From Rhodothermus marinus DSM 4252 (lineage in GTDB: Bacteria; Bacteroidota; Rhodothermia; Rhodothermales; Rhodothermaceae): a DNA stretch of 64,000 nucleotides. The stretch spans positions 438,001 to 502,000 of the forward strand of contig NC_013501.1 of assembly GCF_000024845.1 (NCBI RefSeq), in the 5' to 3' direction. The notes beneath the pieces are model-generated. The model was given only the letters and a program-made list of their open reading frames with translations. It was not told the origin of the DNA and searched no databases. Positions 42,875-51,530 of the stretch are shown here, piece by piece. How positions within the stretch are numbered: the first letter of the stretch is position 1; each line of letters opens with the position of its first letter. The position numbers and the translations under genes were made by a program.

Positions 42875-44371
42875 ATGTTATTGCTGGGTTTCGACGTCGG
42901 CAGTTCGTTCATCAAAGGGGCCCTGGTTGAAGCGGAGTCCGGGCGTGTGCTGGCGGCTGTAACGGTTCCCGAACAGGAATTAAAGATTGAATCGATTCAT
43001 CCCGGCTGGGCCGAGCAGGATCCGGAGCAGTGGTGGCAGTGCGTGCAGCAGGCCGTGGCCGCATTGCGCGGGCGCCATCCGTTCGATCCCGAAGCGGTCG
43101 GTGGCATCGGCATCTCCTACCAGATGCACGGGCTGGTGCTGATCGACCGGGAGGGGCGCGTGCTGCGCCCGGCCATCATCTGGTGCGACAGCCGGGCCGT
43201 GCCTGTCGGCGAACGCGCCTTTCAGGAGCTGGGGCCAGAACGCTGCCTGCGCCACCTGCTCAACAGTCCCGGCAACTTTACGGCCGCCAAGCTGCGCTGG
43301 GTGCTTGAAAACGAGCCGGACATCTATCGCCGGGCCTACAAGTGGCTGCTTCCGGGCGACTATGTGGCCTTTCGCATGACCGGCGAGCCGACCACCACCG
43401 TTTCGGGCCTTTCGGAAGGGATCTTCTGGGACTTCCTGGAAGAAAAGCCCGCCTTCTGGCTGCTGGACCATCTGGGGATCGACCATGCGCTCATGCCGCG
43501 TCTGGTGCCCACCTTCGGCCGACAGGGTGAGCTGACGCGGGAAGCGGCCGCGGCGCTGGGCCTTCGACCCGGCACGCCGGTCACCTACCGGGCCGGCGAT
43601 CAGCCGAACAACGCCTTCTCGCTGGGGGTGCTGCATCCGGGCGAGGCGGCCACGACGGCCGGCACCTCGGGCGTCATCTACGCCGTGGACGACACGCCGC
43701 GCTACGATCCCCAGACCCGCGTCAACACGTTCGTGCACGTCAACCACACGCCCGAGCAGCGCCACTACGGCATTCTGCTGTGCCTGAACGGCACGGGCAT
43801 CCTCTACCGCTGGCTCCGACAGGACCTGCTGGGCGGCACGTTGAGCTACGAAGCGATGAACGAACAGGCCGCTTCGGTGCCGGTCGGCGCCGACGGCGTG
43901 CGTGTGCTGCCCTTCGGCAACGGGGCCGAGCGCATGCTCCGCAACCGAAACCTCGGCGCTTCGGTGCACGGGCTCGACTTCAACCGCCACGGCCGGGCGC
44001 ATCTGCTCCGGGCGGCCAAAGAAGGGATCGTGTTCGCGCTGGCCTACGGCCTCGAAGTGATCCGCGGCATGGGACTGGCCGTCGAGAAGGTCCGGGCCGG
44101 ACGCGCCAACCTGTTTCTGAGTCCGCTTTTTGGACGGATCTACGCGACCGTCAACCGAACGGTCGTGGAGCTGTACGACACGGACGGAGCGGCCGGTGCC
44201 GCCCGGGGGGCGGGCGTCGGGGCCGGCGTGTACGCCTCGCCCGAAGCGGCTTTCCAGGGCGTGCCACCGGTGGCCACGATCGAGCCCGATCCGTCCTGGC
44301 AGGAACCCTATGCGGAAGCCTACCACCACTGGGCTGAAATCCTCTCCCGTCAACTTCAAACGGCTGACTGA
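42875..44371 (+). CDS. xylB: Xylulokinase (FGGY family)
   Basis: 498 aa FGGY sugar kinase. LLGFDVGSSFIKGALVEAESG binds phosphate; YQMHGLVLIDREGRVLRPAIIWCDSRA is the xylulokinase substrate loop; GDQPNNAFSLGVLHPGEAATTAGTSGVIYAV is the ATP-binding region with the catalytic Asp (GDQ). PLFGRIYATVNRTVVEL and the GAARGAGVGAG tail complete the domain. It phosphorylates D-xylulose with ATP. Start ATG 42875. The xylose-isomerase gene begins 3 bp later, so the two encode successive steps. Confidence 0.92.
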   Translation: MLLLGFDVGSSFIKGALVEAESGRVLAAVTVPEQELKIESIHPGWAEQDPEQWWQCVQQAVAALRGRHPFDPEAVGGIGISYQMHGLVLIDREGRVLRPAIIWCDSRAVPVGERAFQELGPERCLRHLLNSPGNFTAAKLRWVLENEPDIYRRAYKWLLPGDYVAFRMTGEPTTTVSGLSEGIFWDFLEEKPAFWLLDHLGIDHALMPRLVPTFGRQGELTREAAAALGLRPGTPVTYRAGDQPNNAFSLGVLHPGEAATTAGTSGVIYAVDDTPRYDPQTRVNTFVHVNHTPEQRHYGILLCLNGTGILYRWLRQDLLGGTLSYEAMNEQAASVPVGADGVRVLPFGNGAERMLRNRNLGASVHGLDFNRHGRAHLLRAAKEGIVFALAYGLEVIRGMGLAVEKVRAGRANLFLSPLFGRIYATVNRTVVELYDTDGAAGAARGAGVGAGVYASPEAAFQGVPPVATIEPDPSWQEPYAEAYHHWAEILSRQLQTAD

Positions 44372-44374
44372 ACA

Positions 44375-45526
44375 ATGGCAAACGCACAGACCTTCCACAG
44401 CATCTGTCGCTGGACGTTCAATGCGGGCAAGGGCGGCTTCGTCCCGGCCAACATTCGTCCGGCCTGGGCGGCCGATCGCTTCGGCACGGTCGAGTTCATC
44501 TATCTGGTGAAAGAAAAGATTGCACCACGCCTGCCCGACACGATAACGCTGGGCGTCGAGCTGCACTACGACAACGAAATCAACGAGCAGAACGCCGAGG
44601 CGGTCGCGAAGGCGCTGGCCGAGACCGGGCTGCATCTGGCGATGATCACGCCGGGCGCCCATATTCATTTCGGCTATGGCGGGATCTGCTCGCTCGATCC
44701 GAAGGAGCGGGCGGCCGCCGAAGAACTGGGCCGGCGCACGGTGGAGCTGGCCTACGGTCCGCTGCGCAAGGCCTGGCATCCGGACTCCGACAAAGCGCCC
44801 ACGCTGGTCATCTGGAACGGCTCGTTCGGCTACGACCTGGCCACGGTAGGGGTGCGCCAGATGTACCGTAACCTGAAGGAAAGCCTGGCGCGTCTCTGCC
44901 AGCTCGAGCAGGAAAAAGGCGGGCTCATGTACATCGGCATCGAGCCCAAGCCGAACGAAGGGCATCCGGCCATGCTGTTGCCGACCGTGGCCAGTGCGCT
45001 GCTCATCTGGCGCCAGCTCGCCGACGAGTTCGGCATCGATCGGTCGAAGAAAGGAGTCAACATGGAAATCGGTCACTCGGAGATGATCGGCCTCGATGCC
45101 GTTTACGATGTGGTGGAGCAGCTCGAAGAACGGGCCATGGTCCATTTCCACCTGAACAGCCAGGGCTACAACGATGGTATCATTCTGGGCGGTCCGGGGC
45201 GCTACGACATCGACCACGGCACGCGCGTCAACGGCATGAACATCGCGCTGGCCGGTCTGCTGGAGCAGGACGGGTACAATCGCTGGCTCGGGCACGACAT
45301 GCAGCCCCGGCCCTACGACAACGAGGAGCAGGCCATCGATCGCGTGGTGCGCAGCATTCTGAGCTGGGAAGCCTGCCGCCGCGCCGCGCAGCAGCTCGAC
45401 GTGTCGGAGCTGCTGGCGCTGCTGGCCCGGCGCGAGACGGCCCGCGCCGAAGATCTGATGCGGGCGGCGCTGGTCGAGGCGCAGCGTCAGTTCGACGCGC
45501 TCTACGAGCCGACCGTCAGCGCCTGA
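44375..45526 (+). CDS. xylA: Xylose isomerase-family protein
   Basis: 383 aa TIM barrel close to the 388-aa class I (Streptomyces-type) xylose isomerase. Expected residues: H64 in ELHYDNEI (ring-opening His), E190/K192 in EPKPNEG, E231/H234 in MEIGHSEM, and HFHLNSQGYNDG for the metal-2 loop. Interconverts D-xylose and D-xylulose with two divalent metals. The sequence is divergent (FHDDD is HYDNE), so another aldose is possible, but the xylulokinase partner favours xylose. Ends in a UUCG terminator. Confidence 0.85.
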   Translation: MANAQTFHSICRWTFNAGKGGFVPANIRPAWAADRFGTVEFIYLVKEKIAPRLPDTITLGVELHYDNEINEQNAEAVAKALAETGLHLAMITPGAHIHFGYGGICSLDPKERAAAEELGRRTVELAYGPLRKAWHPDSDKAPTLVIWNGSFGYDLATVGVRQMYRNLKESLARLCQLEQEKGGLMYIGIEPKPNEGHPAMLLPTVASALLIWRQLADEFGIDRSKKGVNMEIGHSEMIGLDAVYDVVEQLEERAMVHFHLNSQGYNDGIILGGPGRYDIDHGTRVNGMNIALAGLLEQDGYNRWLGHDMQPRPYDNEEQAIDRVVRSILSWEACRRAAQQLDVSELLALLARRETARAEDLMRAALVEAQRQFDALYEPTVSA

Positions 45527-45557
45527 GCACGCGCCTGTTGGCAGAGCGAAGACTCGT

Positions 45558-47285
45558 TCAGGCCCCTTCTTCGGAAGGGGCCTTTTTTTCGAGGAACTCC
45601 AGGAGACGGGCAGCCTCGCGGTGGTCGTGGAGCGTCTGGATGGGATCGGGAGGCGTCGGGGCGTAGCAGGCGGCCTCGCAGGCGGCCAGCAATCGGGCCA
45701 TGCGGGCCACTTCCGCTTCGGGCAGGCCGCGTTGGCGCAGGCGGTCGCACAGCCGGGAGCGCGTCAGGCCGCGCACGTCTTCGCCCAGGTAGCGTCCGGC
45801 CGCTCGTCGCAGCGTTTCTTCCAGTCGCCGGTAGAACAGGCGGGGCTCCAGCGTGGACGGCGGAAGCGCGTCGGGTTGCACGGGCGACGGTCGCGGGCGG
45901 CGGGCCGCACGCCGTCGCTGCGCCAGCAACAGCAGCAGTAGGATCACCAGAAGCCCTCCGCCGGCATAGGGCAGCCACCGGATCCATGAAAATGACCGAG
46001 AATGAACGGCCGCCGGGGAAGCGGTCGCCACCGGAGCAGTGGGCGTGGCCGAGGCCGGATGCACGACAAGCTCCGGCAGCGGAGCCGTCAGCGTGCGATA
46101 GACGCCGCCCTCCGGATCGAAGTAGGCGAGGCGCACGGGTGGCAGCGTGAAACGCCCGGCCCGGCCGGGCACGAGCACGTAGGACAGCGTGCGGGTGCCG
46201 GTCAGCCGCGCGCCGCGGCGGTCGAGCGTCAGCGCATCGTCGGCGGGATAGACGGCGAAGCTGGTGTCCACGTCCGGCCGGGGCGGCGTCAGCGTGGGCA
46301 GGTTTCCTGATCCGGACAGACGGATCGTGACGGTTACCGGCTCGCCGACACTTACTTCGGTAGGTGAGGCTTCGGCTTCCAGCCGGAATCGTCCCACGGC
46401 ATCGACGAAACCCGACGGCGCTCCGTCCGGGAGCGGACGCACCGTCACGGTGAGCGCCGGAGCCGTCACGCGCTGCGGTTCGCTCGGACCCGGACGCAGC
46501 AGCGAGGCGAAGGGATCGAGCGGATCCGGCTGCAGCGAGACTTCGCTTTCGATGGTGAGCGGATCGATCTGAAGCATTCCGCTCCGCGTGGGAAACAGCG
46601 CGATGCGCTGCAGCACGAAGGTGTAATAGGCCGCGCCGTTGCGAAGTACCCGCTCGGGCAGCGGCCGATCTTCCACCTCAAGTTCCTCGCGCCAGAACCC
46701 TTCCGTTTCCCAGGAGCCCACCAGGCGGCTACGCCAGACCTGCAGCCCTTCCCGGAAGAACAGTCGGTATTCGAGCACGGTCTGTTGCCCTTCGTAGGGG
46801 ATGGTGGGCTGCAGGGTGGCCTCGATAAACAGGTCGGGTGCAGCGGATGCGTTCGGCGCCACTTCGGCGGGCGGTGCCGTGGGTGCATCGTAGACGGTCA
46901 GTTCGATCGGATCGGTGGCCAGCGTCTGATCGCCCACCTGAAGCCGGAAGGCGCCGATGCGGGCTTTGCCGGGACGCACCGGCCGAAACCGCCAGCTGTA
47001 GCGGATACGTTGCTGGATGCGCCCGCCGATCAGCGAGTACTGGCGGTGTACGGTGGGCGTCGGATAGACGAGCGCCAGCCCTTCGGTCGGGGGCGGCTCC
47101 GGCATGCGCAATCCGTCGGGCAGGGCGCCGATGATGTCGACGGTGTAGACGACCGTCTCGCCCATGCCCACCTGGGTGCGACTGACGCGGGCCTGAACTT
47201 CTACCGTCCAGCGCTGCGCGGCCGCCGGGATGGCCCCCACGCTCAGGAACAGCATCGAAAGCAGCCAGCGCCGCATGCCGCTCAC
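45558..47285 (-). CDS. batD: BatD-like protein
   Basis: 575 aa. Signal peptide about 1-24 (IPAAAQ), repeated beta-sandwich BatD domains (VEVQARVSRTQVGMGETVVYTVDIIGA; FRLEAEASPTEVSVGEPVTVTIRLSGSGNLPTL), one membrane helix near 436-456, then an Arg-rich helical cytoplasmic domain. Bat proteins are linked to aerotolerance and envelope stress in Bacteroidota. GTG start at 47285 overlaps the batC stop (an ATG at 47276 is equally possible). Its stop codon region forms the stem of the convergent xylA terminator. Confidence 0.87.
   Translation of the reverse strand: MSGMRRWLLSMLFLSVGAIPAAAQRWTVEVQARVSRTQVGMGETVVYTVDIIGALPDGLRMPEPPPTEGLALVYPTPTVHRQYSLIGGRIQQRIRYSWRFRPVRPGKARIGAFRLQVGDQTLATDPIELTVYDAPTAPPAEVAPNASAAPDLFIEATLQPTIPYEGQQTVLEYRLFFREGLQVWRSRLVGSWETEGFWREELEVEDRPLPERVLRNGAAYYTFVLQRIALFPTRSGMLQIDPLTIESEVSLQPDPLDPFASLLRPGPSEPQRVTAPALTVTVRPLPDGAPSGFVDAVGRFRLEAEASPTEVSVGEPVTVTIRLSGSGNLPTLTPPRPDVDTSFAVYPADDALTLDRRGARLTGTRTLSYVLVPGRAGRFTLPPVRLAYFDPEGGVYRTLTAPLPELVVHPASATPTAPVATASPAAVHSRSFSWIRWLPYAGGGLLVILLLLLLAQRRRAARRPRPSPVQPDALPPSTLEPRLFYRRLEETLRRAAGRYLGEDVRGLTRSRLCDRLRQRGLPEAEVARMARLLAACEAACYAPTPPDPIQTLHDHREAARLLEFLEKKAPSEEGA
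45560..45590 (+). terminator. UUCG terminator of the xyl operon, inside the batD 3' end
   Basis: AGGCCCCTTC-TTCG-GAAGGGGCCT, a 10-bp stem with a UUCG tetraloop, then T6. It lies in the last codons of batD (KKAPSEEGA) on the other strand. Confidence 0.9.
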
Positions 47286-48016
47286 CAGTCTTTTTTGACC
47301 GTACGGGGATGGGTGGGCAGCCGCAGGGCACGCCGGAGGGCCTCCTGTTCCTGGCGTTGCAGGGCGTCGAGCAGGCGGGCGGCCGCCTCGGGCGAGAGCT
47401 GCGCCGATGAGGTGGGTGTCTGGGATTGTCTTTCAGAGGCGGCGGAATCGGACGGGTCGTTCTGCGCAGGCGCACGCTCCGCATTGTGCCGGCGGTTGCC
47501 GTCCGCCACACCCTGTCCGGGTGTATTCTGCGTGTCGGCGTCGTTCGGATTGTTCTGTTCGGCCCCGCCTACCGACGGTGGCGGTGGACTGGAAGGCGGC
47601 AGGTGGCGCAGGACGTATTCGTAGTTGAAGCGGGCATCTTCGAAGTCGGGGTCGGCCAGCAGCGCCGTGCGGTAGTAGTGCAGGGCCGCCTGCAGGTCGC
47701 CCTCGGCGAAGGCCGCGTTGCCGGCGTTGTAGGCGGCGCGTGCCCGTGCGGCATCGTCGGGGGCCATGCGGAGCGCCGCGTCGAGAGCGGCACGTGCGCT
47801 TCCCGCCTGGCCCAGACGCAGCAGGGCCGCCCCCAGGTTGTGCTGCAGCCCGAAGCGCGTGGCTGGATCCTGCGTCAGCAGCAATCCCTGGCGGTAATGC
47901 TCGGCCGCCTCGGCGTAGCGTCCGGCCCGGTAGGCCGCGTTGCCCCGGCGGCCCTGGCGGGCGCCGTCGTCGGCAAGCAGCAACAGCAGCAGCGCAAGTC
48001 CGATCAGTAGGCGCAT
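47282..48016 (-). CDS. batC: BatC-like TPR protein
   Basis: 244 aa. N-terminal hydrophobic signal, then three TPR-like repeats (GNAAYRAGRYAEAAEHYRQGLL; NLGAALLRLGQAGSARAALDAAL; GNAAFAEGDLQAALHYYRTALLADPDFEDARFNY), then a disordered Pro/Ser/Gln-rich region and a basic helix. Matches BatC/BatE-type scaffolds. Start 48016, 4 bp after batB; end overlaps batD. Confidence 0.85.
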   Translation of the reverse strand: MRLLIGLALLLLLLADDGARQGRRGNAAYRAGRYAEAAEHYRQGLLLTQDPATRFGLQHNLGAALLRLGQAGSARAALDAALRMAPDDAARARAAYNAGNAAFAEGDLQAALHYYRTALLADPDFEDARFNYEYVLRHLPPSSPPPPSVGGAEQNNPNDADTQNTPGQGVADGNRRHNAERAPAQNDPSDSAASERQSQTPTSSAQLSPEAAARLLDALQRQEQEALRRALRLPTHPRTVKKDW

Positions 48017-48020
48017 CGTC

Positions 48021-49040
48021 TCAGGCGGTCTGGAGCGTTCGGCGGCGTTCGGGCAGCAGCGCTTCGAGCACCAGCAACAGCAGGGCCAGCGCCAGCGGCC
48101 ACTGATAGCGCTCGGCGTAGGTTTCGAACGTCTCGGTCGCGATCGGGGTCCGGGCGAAGCCGTCCAGCCGCTTCAGCAGGGCCGGCACGACCTCGCCGGT
48201 GCGTCCCAGATGGAAGTAGCCGTCCGGTCCGGCCAGCGCCTGTAGCGTGGCCGGCTCCAGCCGCGTGTGTACGACACGGCCTTCCGCGTCGCGCCGGACG
48301 CCCACGCGGCGGCCGTCGCGGTACACGGGAATCGGGGCGCCCGCGGTTTCGCCCACGCCGACAGCCAGCCGCTCGATGCCGGCCTCCTGAAGTTGGCGGA
48401 GCGCCTGCTCGAAGCCCTCCGCGTGGTTTTCGCCATCGGAGACGACTAGTAGCACCCGGCTACGTGGTACTTCGTCCGGTTGCGGTGCCTCGAAGGCCTG
48501 CAGGGCCACCTGGATCATGCGGACGTAGTCGGTGCCCGGCGTGGGGATCAGCGACGGATCGGCCACGTCCAGAAACAGCCGTACGGCGCCGTAGTCCGTG
48601 GTGAACGGACATTGCAGAAAGGCGTCGCCGGCGAACAGAATCAGGCCCACGCGATCGCCTTCCAGATGCTCGAGCAGGCGATAGAGTTCGTATCGGGCGC
48701 GGGCCAGTCGACTGGGCGCCACGTCTTCGGCCAGCATGGAGTTCGACACGTCCAGTGCGATGAGCAGGTCGAGGCCTCGCCGTTCGGCCTGGCGGGGTTG
48801 CAGGCCGAGGCGGGGACCGGCCAGCGCCAGCGCGAGCAGTGCCACGGCGGTCAGGAGCAACGCGGCCCGCAGCCGGGCACGTCCGGGAGCCGGCGCGGCC
48901 AGTTGGGCGATCAGCACCGGATCGCCCAGCCGCTCGAGATCGCGCCGGCGCCGACGCGCCGCCCACATCAGCAGCAGCGCGGTGCCCGGCACGGCGGCCA
49001 GCGCCCAGAGCCATTCGGGATGGAGCCAGTGCAGGTTCAT
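48021..49040 (-). CDS. batB: BatB von Willebrand-factor-A membrane protein
   Basis: 339 aa: two N-terminal helices, VWA domain with MIDAS motif DVSNSM (near 94-99) and LLVVSDGENHAEGF, and a C-terminal helix (QWPLALALLLLVLEALL). Metal-dependent protein interaction at the inner membrane. It overlaps batA by 4 bp (ATGA) and precedes batC by 4 bp. Confidence 0.9.
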   Translation of the reverse strand: MNLHWLHPEWLWALAAVPGTALLLMWAARRRRRDLERLGDPVLIAQLAAPAPGRARLRAALLLTAVALLALALAGPRLGLQPRQAERRGLDLLIALDVSNSMLAEDVAPSRLARARYELYRLLEHLEGDRVGLILFAGDAFLQCPFTTDYGAVRLFLDVADPSLIPTPGTDYVRMIQVALQAFEAPQPDEVPRSRVLLVVSDGENHAEGFEQALRQLQEAGIERLAVGVGETAGAPIPVYRDGRRVGVRRDAEGRVVHTRLEPATLQALAGPDGYFHLGRTGEVVPALLKRLDGFARTPIATETFETYAERYQWPLALALLLLVLEALLPERRRTLQTA

Positions 49041-50026
49041 GTGACGACCAGGCGGCGGAGTCGGGTGGTGCGCAGGATCACTTCCAGCAGAAGCAGCAGC
49101 AGGGCCGGTCCCAGAAAGATCGCGTACCGCTCCCGGGCGGTTTCGTAGCGGGTGACGGCCACCGGACTTTTCTCCAGGCGGTCAATCTCGGCGTAGATGG
49201 CCTCCAGCGTGCGCGCATCGGTGGCGCGAAAGTAGCGGCCGCCGGTCTTTTCGGCCACTTCGCGCATCATGGCCTCGTCGATCTCGACCGGTACGGGTTG
49301 CGGGCGGGTGCCGAAAGGTGTCTGCACCGGATAGGGCGCTTCGCCCCGGCCGCTGAGGCCGATCGTGTAGATGCGAATGCCCGCCTGACGGGCCAGCTCG
49401 GCGGCCGTCAGCGGATCGATCTCACCCCGGTTGTTCTGGCCGTCGGTCAGCAGAATGATCACCTTGCTGCGGGCTTCGGAGTTTTTCAGCCGGTTGATGG
49501 CTGTGGCAATGGCGGTGCCGATGGCCGTTCCGTCTTCGAGGCGGCCTACCTGCAGGCGCTGGAGCATGGTCAGCAGAAAACGATAATCCAGCGTGGGCGG
49601 CACCTGCGTGAAGGCCTGTCCGGCGAAGACCACCAGCCCGATCCGGTCGGCCCGGCGCCCCTGGACGAACTGGATGGCCGTGCGGCGTGCCACCTCGAAG
49701 CGGCTGGGCGAGAAGTCCTGCGCAAGCATCGACGACGACAGATCGAGTACGAGCATCAGATCGCGTCCCTCGACCGTGCGTTTTTCGAAGACTTGCCGTT
49801 CCTGCGGGCGGGCCAGCGCCAGAATGCCCAGCGTCAGCACGGCCAGCCGGAGCGCGAAGGGCAACCCGCGCAGGCGAATCCAGAGCGTGGCCGGTGCCGC
49901 TTCGACCAGCGCCGCACTGCTGAAGAGCAGGTCCCCGCCGCGACGGCGCGCACGCCACCAGCGCACCAGCGCCAGGATCGGCACCAGTGCCAGCAACCAG
50001 AGCCACTGTGGCTGCGCAAACGTCAT
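49037..50026 (-). CDS. batA: BatA von Willebrand-factor-A membrane protein
   Basis: 329 aa: two N-terminal helices (LWLLALVPILALVRWW; LRLAVLTLGILALA), VWA with MIDAS DLSSSM (near 88-93) and IILLTDGQNNRGEIDPL, C-terminal helix AIFLGPALLLLLLEVIL. First of the four-gene bat operon, all overlapping. ATG 50026 begins the first helix; an ATG/TTG extension to 50065 adds no signal. Confidence 0.9.
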   Translation of the reverse strand: MTFAQPQWLWLLALVPILALVRWWRARRRGGDLLFSSAALVEAAPATLWIRLRGLPFALRLAVLTLGILALARPQERQVFEKRTVEGRDLMLVLDLSSSMLAQDFSPSRFEVARRTAIQFVQGRRADRIGLVVFAGQAFTQVPPTLDYRFLLTMLQRLQVGRLEDGTAIGTAIATAINRLKNSEARSKVIILLTDGQNNRGEIDPLTAAELARQAGIRIYTIGLSGRGEAPYPVQTPFGTRPQPVPVEIDEAMMREVAEKTGGRYFRATDARTLEAIYAEIDRLEKSPVAVTRYETARERYAIFLGPALLLLLLEVILRTTRLRRLVVT

Positions 50027-50048
50027 GGACAGGGGTATTAGATCGTGG

Positions 50049-50064
50049 GATCTCACGTGAAGCA
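50049..50064. promoter_or_regulatory. Weak parS-like site
   Basis: GATCTCACGTGAAGCA matches the canonical parS (TGTTTCACGTGAAACA) at 12 of 16 positions, including the whole central TCACGTGA. It sits in the 207-bp gap between batA and DUF493, about 6.5 kb from parB. It may be a degenerate ParB site or chance. Confidence 0.3.
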
Positions 50065-50233
50065 AGTGCTGGGGTTTCCCGATGCGTCTGGCAAAAGCGA
50101 ACGGGACTGCTTGCTGAGTACTGGACGAATGGCAGGCCGGCTACCCGATGGCCGGCGGGCGAACGAATGCGCTCGAAGGGCGTACTTTTTGCTCCGCACG
50201 ATGGGAGTCCGAAACAGCAGGGAGTACGTACCG

Positions 50234-50509
50234 ATGGGTGGTTTACCACAGCAGAGCTGGTGGGATCGATTTCAGGAGCTTCTGGACGATCAGAACGAGT
50301 GGCCGGCCGAGTATCTGTTCAAATTCATTGCCCCTTCCAGTGAACGCGAGGCGCTTCGGGCCGTTTTCGGACACTATCCGGTCACGATCCGCGAATCCCG
50401 CAAGGGCAATTACATCAGCCTGACGGCGCGCATGGAGGTGCAGTCCAGCGACGAAATTATTGCCATCTACAAGGCGGCGGCCCGCGTACGCGGCGTCATC
50501 GCGCTGTAG
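50234..50509 (+). CDS. DUF493-family protein (YbeD-like)
   Basis: 91 aa: YLFKFIAPSSEREALRAVFGHYPVTIRESRKGNYISLTARMEVQSSDEIIAIYKAAARVRGVIAL is the DUF493 ferredoxin-like fold. Unknown role, often next to lipoyl or housekeeping genes. ATG 50234 with GGAGTACGTACCG upstream is chosen over longer in-frame starts because the conserved domain begins there. Convergent with the pseudo-receiver gene, separated by 1 bp. Confidence 0.85.
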   Translation: MGGLPQQSWWDRFQELLDDQNEWPAEYLFKFIAPSSEREALRAVFGHYPVTIRESRKGNYISLTARMEVQSSDEIIAIYKAAARVRGVIAL

Positions 50510-50510
50510 C

Positions 50511-50948
50511 TCAGGAGTTGAGCGTCAGCGCCGTGGCCAGCTCCTGAAACAGGGCCGACAGCGTAAACGGCTTGCACAGATAGCCGGCAAATCCCAGCCG
50601 CAGGACGGCATCGCGATGGCGTAGCGTTCCCACGGACGTCATTGCAACGGCGGGTGGTTGGTGATCGGACGGCACTTCCCGGATCAACTGCATGGTGCGG
50701 TGGGCATTCTCTTCCAGTGGCCACGTGGGGTGGCCGATCGACTCCAGCGAAATCAGCGCCACGTGGTAGCGATGCCGTTGCAGATGATTCCGGAGCTGGT
50801 CGGCGTTGACCACCGGGTGGCACTCCATGTGGCGCAGCGGTGCATAGGGTGCCCGGCGGAGGGCGGCCTGAATGAATGGATGGAGGGCCGTGTCGGCATC
50901 CACCAGGAGCAGCAGACGACGCTGCCCGTTAACTTCGCTGTGGGCCAT
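50511..50948 (-). CDS. Receiver-like protein without phospho-acceptor Asp
   Basis: 145 aa with a CheY-like fold: RLLLLVDADTALHPFIQAAL at the N-terminus (acidic pair D17/D19), central strand YHVALISLESIG, VAMTSVGTLRHRDAVLRLGFAGYLCKPFTLSALF at the end, with the switch Thr/Ser and the Lys (CKPF) retained. The phospho-acceptor Asp position in strand 3 is replaced by Ser/Leu, so it is probably an atypical (pseudo-)receiver. No kinase or output domain. Divergent from the hypothetical at 51153. Confidence 0.7.
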   Translation of the reverse strand: MAHSEVNGQRRLLLLVDADTALHPFIQAALRRAPYAPLRHMECHPVVNADQLRNHLQRHRYHVALISLESIGHPTWPLEENAHRTMQLIREVPSDHQPPAVAMTSVGTLRHRDAVLRLGFAGYLCKPFTLSALFQELATALTLNS

Positions 50949-51152
50949 ATACCGTGGGAAGCAGGCTTTTGATCAAAAACTCGCGGTTTTGCGCTGAACT
51001 GGAAAGTACTATTGGCGCATTACCCCCCGGATTTCTGGCAGAAAAGGCGTTGCGCCAACTAAAACGCAACGATTTTTTTCAGAGCGCGGCGGGATCCGAA
51101 CCGGAAAAAGAAGGTCTTTACAGAGAAACTTTTCTAAAAAACCGGGGGCGCT

Positions 51153-51530
51153 ATGGCCGAGGCAAATCCGATTCGGGCAATGTACCTCCACTGGCCGCGG
51201 GTAGTGCCGGACGGTGCGGCCGAGCAGGAGGCCATCCAGGTACTCGAACAACTGGCCCGCGAGCTGCAGGCGCTGGCGCAGGAAGTCGAACAGGCGTACG
51301 CCGACGGTGGACGACTTCTCCAGCACGTGCAAACGAACCTGCGGCCGGATCTGTGGCGTAATGCGGCGCACCTGCAGGTCCGGCTGGAAGGGTTGAAGGA
51401 ACAGGTGCGGGCAGCCCGCGAGCTGGTCGAACGGCTCCGGGTGGCCACGCAGGAAGATCGGCCCCCGATGGAGGGACGGGGGGTGCGGCGGTCGGAGGCC
51501 TTAGCTTCAGCCGAGGTTGAGCCAGCGTAA
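51153..51530 (+). CDS. Hypothetical helical protein
   Basis: 125 aa, mostly helical with Glu/Arg heptads (LEQLARELQALAQEVEQAYADGG; LQVRLEGLKEQVRAARELVERLR), likely one coiled coil, then a charged tail. No family recognised. ATG 51153. The 3' end overlaps the convergent HAD gene by 24 bp. Preceded by a 204-bp gap with no clear gene. Confidence 0.6.
   Translation: MAEANPIRAMYLHWPRVVPDGAAEQEAIQVLEQLARELQALAQEVEQAYADGGRLLQHVQTNLRPDLWRNAAHLQVRLEGLKEQVRAARELVERLRVATQEDRPPMEGRGVRRSEALASAEVEPA

Noticed and set aside
51049-51078. GTTGCG...CGCAAC hairpin followed by seven T
   Set aside because: Six-pair stem with a 10-nt loop and no gene it would end on the plus strand; probably chance.
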